Assembly (NCBI GenBank): GCA_022457065.1
Contig: JAJGBQ010000006.1
Coordinates: forward strand, 2,542,001-2,606,000
Reading direction: 5' to 3'
Length of the DNA stretch: 64,000 nucleotides
Source: Curvularia sp. ZM96
Taxonomy: Eukaryota > Ascomycota > Dothideomycetes > Pleosporales > Pleosporaceae
The translations under genes and the position numbers were made by a program. The notes under the pieces are model-generated. The model made no database searches and was not told the DNA's origin. It was given only the letters and a program-made list of their open reading frames with translations. Of the stretch, positions 10,275 to 19,423 are shown piece by piece. Position 1 is the stretch's first letter, and each line of letters opens with the position of its first letter.

Positions 10275-13166
10275 ATGGGTATTCATGGGTAAGTAAAGCG
10301 TGCGGCACCTCGCGACCCAGTTCTAACACTAGCAGGATCTACAAAGAAATCGGCCCTGGCACGCGCGTAGCCCTGTCCAAGCTCGCCGTCGAAAAATTCG
10401 AGGAGACTGGCCGCCCGTTGCGCATCGCTATTGATACATCCATCTGGCTCTTCCAGATCCAAGCTAGCAAAGGTAAGTCTCTCGAGGCATGCGAATACGC
10501 CAGGATGCTGACTGCGACCAGGTGGCACGAACCCGGCGCTGCGAACTTTCTACTACCGCCTCCTGCGCTTGATCTCTCTCGCTATCCATCCCGTCTTTGT
10601 CTTTGATGGACCGAACAAACCGCCCTTCAAGCGCAACAAGCGCACTGGCCCGAATGTTGCTTCTATCCCCGAATTTCTCGCCAAACAGCTGCTGAAGCAG
10701 TTCGGATACCCAATACATCTGGCACCGGGCGAAGCAGAGGCAGAGTGCGCTTTACTACAGAGAGAAGGCATTGTCGACGCTGTTCTGAGCGAAGATGTGG
10801 ACACGCTCATGTTTGGGAGTGGTGTGACCCTCCGAAATTGGTCTCCAGAGAAATCAGGAAAGACACCAACCCATGTCAACGTATACGATGCGGTCGAAAC
10901 CAAAAATGGGCCTTCCGGATTGGATCGCGAAGGCATGATCTTGGTCGCGCTCATGAGTGGAGGAGACTACGTACCTGAGGGGATACCTGGATGCGGTCCC
11001 AAGACTGCATGCGAGGCCGCGAAGGCGGGTTTCGGTGCCGAATTGTGCAAGATCCCAAGAAACGACTCCAGAGCTATATCCCAATGGAGGGAGCGGTTAC
11101 AGCACGAGCTAAAGACAAACGAAAGCAAGTTTTTCAAACGCAAGCATGGTGCGCTCAGAATTCCAGACGATTTCCCCCGACTAGACATTTTGGGATACTA
11201 TACGCATCCTGCCATATCGAACCAAGCTGGACTGGACAAGTTACGTCGGTCAATCAACTGGGATCGGGAGCTCGACTTTCCAGGTCTGCGCGAGTTCACA
11301 CAAGATGCTTTTGATTGGGCCAAGCTCGAGGGCGCAAAGCACTTTATTCGCAGTTTAGCACCTTCTCTCGTCGTGCGCCAACTTCGGATGCGCGCTGAGC
11401 AAATCGACCGCCTGCCTACTAGCAACCTACAAGCCATACAAGAAGACGAAGACACTCTCATCAAAGGACTTCATGGCAAAAGACAGCATGCGATCACTGA
11501 TCATTGTACAGAGCTTCGCGTAAGCTTCACTCCTATCGAGCTTGTGAAGATAGATCTTAGCCAGGAAGATCCAGACGACGATATAGACGTACCACCACCT
11601 AGTTCCCAACAAGGCGCCGGAGATGAGGACCTCGATGAAGAGATTCCCTTGGACTTGGAGGACGAGGGCCCTAAGAAACGTGGGCCCACCAAGTTCGATC
11701 CTGAAAAACCGGCGCGTATATGGGTCATGGAAACATTTGTCAAGGTCGGTGTGCCACTCAAAGTTCAGGATTGGGAAGCTGGACGACAGACAAAGCAGAA
11801 ACCTAGACGAGCAGCACCAGTTCAGCAAACTGACATTGCCGCGCCGAAAGCCAGGACTACCACAAGACGTCCCAAGGCGACTAAGGATCAACCGCAAGTT
11901 CGTATAGAAACCTTCGCAAAGGTCACGAAACCTGGATTGAGAGCCTCGCGAGCACTCGCGAAGGCTCAAGAAAAAGACCATCATCCCCCAGCTCGTTCGT
12001 CTCCGCCTGCTGAGGCGTCGTTCAACGAAACAATTGACCTATTGTCTTCACCGCCAATCAGACCACGGACCGCAACACCAGAACCCCTTCCGGAGCGCGA
12101 AAAGTCGCCGTCTCCAGCCCTAGAAGACCTGCCTCCAAGTGTAGTGAAGAGGAGAAGGCGAGCTCCAATCCAGCGCTCAAGGACACTACCGGCCGATACT
12201 AGCACGATCCTGGACCGACCTTCTACACCCCCACTTTCAAAGACGATAGAAACATTGGATTTGATTGACTCTCCGGCACATCCTTCCCCTTTGCCGCTGC
12301 CGGCGAAGAAGGCTAAGACGAGAACGGCGAAAGACACATCTACAACGAGAGCATCTCGTGACTCGTCTGTGCCAACACAAACCACCTTGGATGCATGGCG
12401 AGTATCAGTATCGCCAACTAGACAGCGAGGCACAACTACTTTATGTGTCAAAGCACCAGTTCCTGCGAAACCACAACTTCGACAACCATCCGAAGACGTC
12501 GAATCATTAGACTTGACTCTCTCATCACCAAGGTGTCCAGAAGCCGCAAGGCCTGCTACCAGCGAACAACTCTCTGTAAATTCGTCGACAATACGACCAC
12601 CTTTAACTTCGATATCATCGAACACGTCTGCAAGTTCAACTTCGTCTGCGTCGTCGCTGGGTAAAAAGAAGAGTATCAAAGACGTTTTCGGTCCAAATCC
12701 ACCGCGCCGTACTTCGCCACGTCTCAGCAAAACGATATCCAAGCCCTCCAATCCCGATACCCTAGACCTTACTTCGCCCAATCTTGCAGCGGCAAAATCA
12801 AGACCGGCATCTCCAAAGCTTGATGTGCTTGACCTGACGGAACACTCGTCGCCTGTGGGAGAGCGAGCACCAGGGTCACAGGCGACGAACACAACACCCG
12901 TGTCTCCTCATCCAACGCATTCGTCGCACTCGTCAGTTGACCAATCGCCACCTGCACAGAAGCCCGTATCACCACCCGCAGCATGGAAAGCCCAGAGTAA
13001 GAAGAAGCGCGCTATTATACTTCGAAAAAGCGTAGTAGGTGCCTGGGATTTTGCAGATATTGACAGTCCGGAGAGGCCGGAAAAGGCATCACCAGAGGTC
13101 TTGCTCAAAGGCAAAGACAGACGCAAGTGGAGAGAAAGTGCTGTAGAAGTTTTGGATCTGACATAG
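10275..13166 (+). CDS. YEN1: Holliday junction resolvase Yen1/GEN1 (Rad2/XPG nuclease)
   Basis: Structure-selective 5' flap/Holliday-junction endonuclease. The first exon is only 14 nt (10275-10288), then 10336-10472 and 10522-13166, giving 931 aa that begin MGIHGIYKEIGPGTR. The XPG-N domain has AIDTSIWLFQ, with the metal-binding Asp, and VFVFDGPNKPPFKR. The XPG-I domain has HLAPGEAEAECALL (about E122) and SEDVDTLMFG (about D144). The helix-hairpin-helix region SGGDYVPEGIPGCGP follows. The second half is disordered and basic. It contains six short hydrophobic-acidic repeats of the form [IVL]DL[TLI] (from nt about 12028 to the last codons), which look like SUMO-interaction motifs. Adjacent to an AT-hook gene on a shared promoter. 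Confidence 0.95.
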
Positions 13167-13597
13167 AGCTTGTCCAACGAGGGGAGAAGAACGCGGTGGT
13201 TGTATTTTTACATTTCCTTCTAATGCGTACATGTCGTAACGGGACCAAGACTTGAGAAACATTCTACAGAGATACCAACTTCAATTACATTACACGTTAA
13301 TTCTCGTGCTTCTGTCCTTTGATTACTGCATCTTAGTCACTCGCTGATAGCCGGGAGTCATTGCTTGCATACAAGCGCGGACCTTCGCACCTCCACGCAA
13401 GCGAGCAAAGGAAAGCAGTGAGGGGTAGGTATCCACTGTACAGTCATACCACACACTCGCTTACCCCCTTTCCCCCACCTTGACCCATCCCGTCTCACAT
13501 CAGACGAAAGCCCCTTCTGATCCCGGCTTAATAAACTCTCAAATCTCGCTTCCTTGCATCAATCATAATCATGTTCCCTCAAGAGCAACCAAAATCC
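13167..13597. other. Intergenic region
   Basis: About 430 bp between YEN1 and the second tRNA-Pro gene. It holds the YEN1 3' region and the upstream region of the tRNA. The stretch 13455-13500 is C-rich. No coding signal was seen. Confidence 0.5.
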
Positions 13598-13754
13598 GGC
13601 CTGATGGTCTAGTGGTATGATTCCTGCTTTGGGTACGCTATTACTCTGCAAAGCCTATTCTGCAGGAGGCCCCGGGTGTAAGTTATCACCCATCCTGGTT
13701 CATTATACGAACGCAGTCTCTAACATGCGTTGTAGTCGAATCCCGGTCAGGCCC
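13598..13754 (+). tRNA. tRNA-Pro(UGG) with two insertions: anticodon-loop intron and T-loop spliceosomal-like intron
   Basis: Same mature sequence as the tRNA-Pro at 5848 except for two bases. The acceptor stem is 13598-13604 with 13747-13753, discriminator C 13754. Intron 1 (13634-13660, 27 nt) sits after position 37, the normal tRNA intron site. A second insertion (13678-13735, 58 nt) splits the T loop between T54 and T55. Removing both leaves 72 nt with the T arm CCGGG-TTCGAAT-CCCGG, a perfect fold. The second insertion begins GTAAGT, ends TAG and has CTAAC 12 nt before its end. It interrupts the B box, so normal Pol III recognition should fail unless another element substitutes. A run of seven T (13762-13768) follows. 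It could be a functional gene with a novel intron, or a disrupted copy; all stems are intact, which argues against old decay. Confidence 0.85.
13678..13735 (+). other. 58-nt GT-AG insertion in tRNA T loop (candidate spliceosomal intron)
   Basis: The 5' end is GTAAGT, the exact U1-complementary donor. A CTAAC branch-point consensus lies at 13720-13724 with the presumed branch A at 13723, and the end is TTGTAG. Length and branch distance match the protein-coding introns in this window (45-105 nt, CTAAC/CTGAC 9-20 nt from the acceptor). Only one excision register restores the T loop, and that register coincides exactly with GT...AG. The insert contains GGTTCATTATA (13697-13707), a partial B-box look-alike that lacks the terminal CC. 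I see no bulge-helix-bulge that would suit tRNA endonuclease at these borders, though this was not computed. Confidence 0.75.
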
Positions 13755-13761
13755 CATCTTC

Positions 13762-13768
13762 TTTTTTT
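13762..13768 (+). terminator. Pol III terminator (T7) after tRNA-Pro
   Basis: A run of seven T residues eight bases beyond the mature 3' end of the tRNA. This is the standard Pol III stop signal, so the locus keeps the downstream hallmark of a Pol III gene even though its B box is split. Confidence 0.7.
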
Positions 13769-13962
13769 GTCGCGTTGACAAAAGAGATTACTTTTTGGGC
13801 GGGGTGGGCTGCAGATAGAGGGGTATAGTGCAGTGGAGCGTAAATATGAGCGTTAGGTTATGTTTTTGTCTTGTCGATTGTGTATCTTGTAATCATCGCA
13901 GCGCGATCGATCTCCCTTATAGTTGGATGCGAGTGGTGTACGGTCATCCTAAGACCAACTGT

Positions 13963-14787
13963 CTACCACCAATACTTTTCCGTGACTATGTTGATCGACT
14001 CCTCATTGAACACCCTCACCCCACGCTGCTCGACTCTTGTCCTCGTCCTCAGCGTTTTCTCTGCCATCCCCGTCTTCGGATTCACACCCTCGTGCTCATA
14101 CTGCTCTCTTTTAATCAGACAGCCCTCTATCGCCCACTTGGGCACTGCATCCTCGAACTTGACTCCTTTCTCTGTTAACATCGCATCTATAAGTTGCTGC
14201 GTCTTCTTTCCGTGCATTTCTTCTGTGGAATACATGGTTCGTGCGAAAGCGGACACAGCATTGCGCACAGCGTCGTTGCGGCAGCGCCAAATGAGGTTAT
14301 TCACAGCTTCAGGTATATCGGGCACAGCGAATAGACGGGCGTCGAAATGTACTGTTGATAGCAGCTCTGCCACATCGCCGTCATCCGTGACTACTGGGGG
14401 ATCTGGCATGCGCTGCAGATAGGTCGCGAGGTGCGCGTGGAACCGCACGGAACAGTAGCTTGCGCTTAGGCTGCAGAGTTTCTGCACGCGCTCGTTGAAG
14501 GACTGCACGCCTTCGGGGAAGATGAGGGTGATTTCATCGGATTGTGTGTACGCGACTGTGGCTTGGGGGAAGTACCGGAGCAAGTCGCTGCTGGTGGATG
14601 TCATGGCGAGGTGGATGCGCGAATCGAAAGGGCGCGCGAAATGTGATGTAAATCGGGAAAAGGCATGGCCGTCGAGACGTAGAATAATGGGCTTATTGAG
14701 AGGTAGAGTGTGGTCGTATTCTGCTTCGTAGGCCTTCATCCGCGAGGCAAGAGACTGGTGAGTAGTTGCATGGGTTGGTGGCGGCAT
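13963..14787 (-). CDS. Thg1-like protein (TLP), 3'-5' tRNA polymerase
   Basis: Single exon, 274 aa. Thg1 superfamily enzymes add nucleotides in the 3'-5' direction, either G-1 of tRNA-His (Thg1) or template-directed repair of tRNA 5' ends (TLPs). Visible motifs: SLASRMKAYE near the N-terminus, ILRLDGHAFSRFT (metal-binding Asp about D39) and YTQSDEITLIF (catalytic D84/E85). Also present are FDARLFAVP, IWRCRNDAVRNAVSAFA and STEEMHGKK. The opening and the IWRxxDAxRNA element match my recollection of bacterial/archaeal TLPs more closely than eukaryotic Thg1, which starts with a KYEYVK-type motif. I therefore call it a TLP. The gene points towards the doubly interrupted tRNA-Pro, 208 bp away. A bacterial origin and a repair role are inferred. 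Confidence 0.85.
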   Translation of the reverse strand: MPPPTHATTHQSLASRMKAYEAEYDHTLPLNKPIILRLDGHAFSRFTSHFARPFDSRIHLAMTSTSSDLLRYFPQATVAYTQSDEITLIFPEGVQSFNERVQKLCSLSASYCSVRFHAHLATYLQRMPDPPVVTDDGDVAELLSTVHFDARLFAVPDIPEAVNNLIWRCRNDAVRNAVSAFARTMYSTEEMHGKKTQQLIDAMLTEKGVKFEDAVPKWAIEGCLIKREQYEHEGVNPKTGMAEKTLRTRTRVEQRGVRVFNEESINIVTEKYWW

Positions 14788-15618
14788 CCAGGCTGCTTGG
14801 AGGGTATTTGAGCTCGTTGTTGGGAAGAAATCAGGTGAAGTTAACGTAGAAGCCCGGAAGGGATGTCTCGGCTCGCGGTGCGGATAATTATTCGTCGAGG
14901 CTTTACAAGATTTCGAGAAGGAAGTTGGTTGTAAGGATGACCGAGATGTTGTTCTAAATTGGTCAAGCTACGCGCGGGGTGCCAGAGACGATTTAAGATG
15001 TAATCGTTGTCACAGGGAGCTCAGATTAGGATCTGGTTGTATGACTGCTATACATTAAACGTTAGTAAAGATTATTCTGAGTGGATATCTAGTACAGTAG
15101 CCGATGGGTTGTGCTCACTATTTGAATAGATATAGCTTGTGGAGCATGCTTTGGCGAATCAAGATACTTGAAAGAAAGGGGAGGCAACAACGATATCGCG
15201 AGGTTATTTAGAGGTCCTTCTCATAGCACTTGCAATGATGCTCTAGGAAGATTGTGTTTCTTTAATAGTAGGTGACATTAGTTAGTAGATTTCGGTTTTC
15301 GACATTACATGCTGACCTAGTAGATTGAAAGCCGCTATTAGGTAGCCATGATTTCGATTATCGGCCAGAATTTAGTGGTACTAGATATAGCAAGAATCGT
15401 CGATGTTACCGGCTGGGGCTTATGAATTACTTCTTTGGTGTTTCTACGTGTCACGTAAAGGATAAGTCGCCGGTAGAGCATTGGTCGATAATGTCTTTCT
15501 ATGTTGACTCTGTAGCTACGGCATCATGCGCACTGTAATGGGATCATTATCCCAGTCGGTATATCATAGTAGTCGAGCCAAGAACAAAGCGTAGGTGGTG
15601 CCGGTACAGCTTATGCTT
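14788..15618. other. AT-rich intergenic region
   Basis: About 830 bp between the Thg1-like start and the end of the first HET gene. It is visibly richer in A/T and in TpA steps than the flanking genes and has no sustained open frame. This may be decayed, possibly RIP-affected, DNA, but no recognisable transposon sequence was seen. Confidence 0.45.
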
Positions 15619-17424
15619 CTATCGCAGTATGAACTCTCCCGCAATATGTCGATTGTGTGCGATGTAGTTGTTGCACATGAAGAACTCCGATTCTTCATCC
15701 GCTCGGAAGTCATCCGTGAATATGTAACAATCACCGCTGATAAGTCTCCAGCTTCCATTCGAGGACGATCGTATAGCGCATGGTGAAACGGCTCCCAAAA
15801 AAATGCAGATTATGTCCCCAAGTTGCACGGCTTCTGGAACAATAACTAACTGGTCGTTATCCATCAGGCCAATCCTGCATTGCTGAAGCGAATCGAACAA
15901 ATCTCTCATAAAATATGGATCTGAAAAGGTTGCGTTTGTGGCCTCCTGACGTCAATCTAACATTTTGCGCTCTATCGCGAGATCTGACTTACAACTCCTG
16001 AGTTAAATCCACGCCTCAAATGTGAATCAAGCTTGTGACCACTCATAGAAACCATGGCTGTAGATGGTTAAAGGTGGGCATGCTCTATAATGTTTTTCAC
16101 ACTTACTTTGTAGGATAGCTTCATCGAGGGGCTGATACATGATCGAATCATCACACGTCATGCTTTCCGTATCGACGAAATTCCTGAGATTTTCAAGGTT
16201 GTAATAAAGTCTTTCCAGCTGTCTCCTAGCATCCTCTGCGCTATTGAACTGGAAAACTTGACTAGTTTTCGATATTTGGGCGTAGCGGCAGCCCGTCACG
16301 TGTAATTCTTGAAAGATGTCGTTGGATCTGCCTGAGAAGGGACATAACGTGTATACTTGTTTGTTAGAACCGTCAACGTACGGTACGGGTAGGCTAGATT
16401 CTAGAAACTCCATGTGAAAATTCCAAAACTGCAACGGAAGAGTCTGAGACCAATCTGGAATCCATGAAGGCATGTTTCTCTCATGTGGGTGACGAGCAGC
16501 CGTGAGCAACCGAAGCCCTAGAGCAGGTAAGAGAAATAGTGCGACTTGAGTAAAGCATTCTTCTACGCTCTGGTCATAGTTGATCAGATGGTCCATTTGT
16601 GACTGGTCGGGACCTAGCAAAGACTTTAAAGCGAAAACTCTATCTCTGGGATCAGTCGCTAAGTAATTTCTGCTCTCGCCAAGTCGATTCCATAAGCTGA
16701 ATTGTGATGTCGAAAACTCTTCTGGAGGTTGAAAGATCCACTGCGTAGTAAGAGGCCAGAATACCTTAGTCATGACAGTCTCACGGTACAGGTATAGATC
16801 CACAAGCTTCCTCTCAGAAAAGCAAGTAGAGCCACACATGAATGTGACAGAGGCTTTGGAACAAACCTCTTGCAACACCCAAACTCTTTTGAACCATGAA
16901 TTCTGGAACAGCTCCTCCAGTTGTTGGATGACAACCCTACTCGGCGGTGGAGTGCTACAATACTCTGGATACCATACCACTCCTTTTTTTGCTGTTAGTC
17001 TCTCGAGCAAAATACTGTTTCGCGGATTTGATTCTCCCAAGAACACCATGACATTGAATGCCATCTCAAATATCTGATCCATCATGCAAACCTGACTTGC
17101 TCGTTCCTTGATATCTTCCTGGTTAATACAGATGGCATCGACCCATAGCATCCGCTCTTCATGAGTGTAGCGCAAGCGCCGAAGAGCATTGTGGCAGTTT
17201 TCCGTGACAAGCAGTTCTCTGGAGCCGTCATCGAAATAGATCGCTCGCTTTTGAGTGGCATCGCCCCAAGTATAGGATAGTGCTTCGTACTCGAGTGATG
17301 TGTCAGAAAGTCGTGTGTGTCGTATTGTGCATACGACCGAATCTGACTGATCTGAACTTGGATGTAGGACAAGAAGACGAATAGAGTCGCTACACTCTAG
17401 TGGTTGGTATTGATAAGGGTGCAT
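15619..17424 (-). CDS. HET-domain protein (heterokaryon incompatibility family)
   Basis: Exons 17424-16107, 16057-15993 and 15945-15619 splice to 569 aa. The HET domain occupies about residues 45-195. Its signatures are YEALSYTWGD, LLVTENCHNALRRLR, ERMLWVDAICINQEDIKERASQV and ERMLWVDAICINQ followed by VMVFLGE. The C-terminal exon carries the element usual at the end of such proteins, QLVIVPEAVQLGDIICIFLG...WRLISGDCYI. HET proteins trigger programmed cell death on non-self recognition. Which partner triggers this one cannot be seen. The gene is less GC-rich than its neighbours TAM41 and BIR1, in line with accessory, fast-evolving HET genes. No frameshift was seen, so it appears intact. Confidence 0.9.
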
Positions 17425-17772
17425 GTTGATGAGAGTGCAAGAACAGATTTAGAGTGAAGAAGGCTGAGTCCAGGTTATCGCCGGGTTCGGCAGCTAGGTG
17501 GCTGTGCGGGGCTCCACCTGCATTTAGCTGGAGGGAACTCGTTGATCGCCATGTCACTTTCTACTATTGCTTTGAGGATACGATATACAATATTACGCTG
17601 CGTATGACTCTATTTTTCATGTGTACAAAGCCTGACCCGTGGGCTTCGCGACGGCGGCTAATGTGATTGTATATCAAGTACAAAGTCAAGAAGACTAGCT
17701 CGCTTTTAGTAGCGCCACAAGATCATTAATATCAAAAGAGTGGCTGCCACATTCAAGCTGCAAGGTTCACTC
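17425..17772. other. Intergenic region
   Basis: About 350 bp between the HET gene start and the TAM41 stop; both are on the minus strand. It should hold the HET promoter and the TAM41 3' region. No distinct motif was seen. Confidence 0.5.
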
Positions 17773-19131
17773 TCACTTCATCTTCGCTTTTTCCCGCTTC
17801 TCCTGCAAGTACCTCCAGGACTTTGAGAATCCTGCCGTAAAGGGACCCTTGAGTGTTTGTACAGTCGACGGCCACTTAACTGTCTGATTAATTGCCTTGG
17901 TGACCATTTGTGGGATATCCTTCTCAGCTGCTATCCGCCTGTCAAAGTCACCAGCAACCTGCTTCTTCAAGATACCTCCCGAAGATTCATCTTTTCTTGC
18001 CTCCAGCATTTGTTGGTACTCGCGCCCTGAGATGCCAAACTTGCCGCGATACTGGAAGTAGACCTTCTCCCGGAACTTCTTGGGCAATCGCCTGACCATA
18101 CTGGCCCGCCGCTCGGGATCCATGTCTTGCGACATCTTCTGATCAAGCTCGCTGTTCTCCATCCAGCCTGGCTTCAGAATCACCGACTCATCAGCGTACC
18201 TGATATTTGGGAGCGACATTATAAGGTCGTGATAGAGATACCGGAAATTTTTCAACTGATGGGTGACAATGTTGTCAATCTTCTTGGGATTCTCGCTGCC
18301 ATACTGCATGCGCGGGTCGCCTTGATAGCTCAGCCCTGTGATTGTAGAGTATAGTTCCTTCTCCGTAAACGTCTCCGGAAGCAATAGAAGCGCGCACCGA
18401 ACTGCAGAGAGAAGGTTACGTTGGTTCGCGACGCGGATATTGGGCTCTTCGTGGAGGATCTTGACTGGCTTGTGCAAGCGACCGGCAAAGTATAATGTGT
18501 CCCACTCGGTAAGGTCGCGGAGAAGTGTTTCGTAATTGACCACAGCATATTTGATCATTGTTCCGTTCACTACAACGTACGGATTAAAGTATGCGCCTGC
18601 ACCATATTTTTCCTGCACATGGCTGACGACACCTGAGCCAAGCGACCCAAGGAAAGAATAGTGGTCTCTGTGTTCGCGCAGATTGAGCGAGTGAAAGTGC
18701 TGGGAGAAGCGAGGCGTCAAGATGAAATCAATCATTTTCCCACCGCCCTTTTGCCATTTTAATATCGCGTCAGGAGGGTTTGGATGAGGCGATTGCGTTG
18801 TGCGCGAAGCTGTCGCAGCGGACTGAGGAAAGACGCCAGAGCCATACGCAAAGGCATAGGTGACGGGTGGAAATTTCCGAAGTATGCCTCGTAGTGCCCG
18901 CTTGAAGTCCTCATTCGTTTGCATCAGCTGATTCTTCCCAAAGTCCTTGTGCGGCAGCTCCGTAAAGTCGGACAACGAGGGAGCTTCATCCTCCCAGTCT
19001 GGCGGCAGCGATTGGAAGGCATGGGGCGTATCGGTGGGCGAGGTCTTCTGCGATGACAAGAAACGGCGATTGGCATGCACCAGCGGCCTTCTGCACCAGG
19101 CTATCCGAAACAATGGTTGGCGTCGATACAT
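17773..19131 (-). CDS. TAM41: Mitochondrial CDP-diacylglycerol synthase Tam41 (Mmp37 family)
   Basis: Single exon, 452 aa. Tam41 converts phosphatidic acid and CTP to CDP-diacylglycerol on the matrix side of the inner membrane, the first step of cardiolipin synthesis. The N-terminus (MYRRQPLFRIAWCRRPLVHANRRF, cited in part) is Arg-rich without acids, a typical presequence. The nucleotidyltransferase core shows FAYGSGVFPQ (about residues 94-103) and KMIDFILTPRFSQHFHSLNL, with an HRDHYSFLG element. Further matches are NPYVVVNGTMIKYAVVN, DLTEWDTLYFAGRLHKPV and PKKFREKVYFQYRGKFG. It is divergent from BIR1, with 292 bp between start codons. Confidence 0.95.
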   Translation of the reverse strand: MYRRQPLFRIAWCRRPLVHANRRFLSSQKTSPTDTPHAFQSLPPDWEDEAPSLSDFTELPHKDFGKNQLMQTNEDFKRALRGILRKFPPVTYAFAYGSGVFPQSAATASRTTQSPHPNPPDAILKWQKGGGKMIDFILTPRFSQHFHSLNLREHRDHYSFLGSLGSGVVSHVQEKYGAGAYFNPYVVVNGTMIKYAVVNYETLLRDLTEWDTLYFAGRLHKPVKILHEEPNIRVANQRNLLSAVRCALLLLPETFTEKELYSTITGLSYQGDPRMQYGSENPKKIDNIVTHQLKNFRYLYHDLIMSLPNIRYADESVILKPGWMENSELDQKMSQDMDPERRASMVRRLPKKFREKVYFQYRGKFGISGREYQQMLEARKDESSGGILKKQVAGDFDRRIAAEKDIPQMVTKAINQTVKWPSTVQTLKGPFTAGFSKSWRYLQEKREKAKMK

Positions 19132-19423
19132 CTTGTGCAGAAGAGGATGCTAGAGGATGCGCAAAGTGACAGTGTGGATGACGTAAGCGTGTGTTGCTCC
19201 CAACAACAGAGGGCTTGGCGGATCAGATGTTCGTTCGCTGCTTTCCGTGTCTCGAGACGCGACTTCTCTCTGCACTTCTACACACCACAGCACGCATACC
19301 ACTCCAGACCCGCAACACCCAGTATCACGCGGCAAATTGAAGCCTGCTGTTAATTATCGAGTACAAAATCGAAGCCAACACCAAAAATCATCTTCTCGCC
19401 TAACCCCGCTCCACACTAACGCC
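19132..19423. promoter_or_regulatory. Shared upstream region of TAM41 and BIR1
   Basis: 292 bp between two divergent start codons, so it must contain both promoters. The second half is rich in CAC/ACC steps, as in many fungal leaders. No TATA box or known factor site stands out. Confidence 0.4.

Noticed and set aside
11981..12892. 303-codon frame antisense to YEN1
   Set aside because: It mirrors the codon structure of the disordered YEN1 tail; the sense strand has the established protein.
13598..13754. Interpretation of the second tRNA-Pro as a plain pseudogene
   Set aside because: All stems, the anticodon, both processing ends and the terminator are intact, and the insert has exact splice signals; decay alone would not give this. 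It remains a fallback if no transcript is found.
13828..14422. Plus-strand frames antisense to the Thg1-like gene
   Set aside because: The minus strand carries intact catalytic motifs; the plus frames are shadows.
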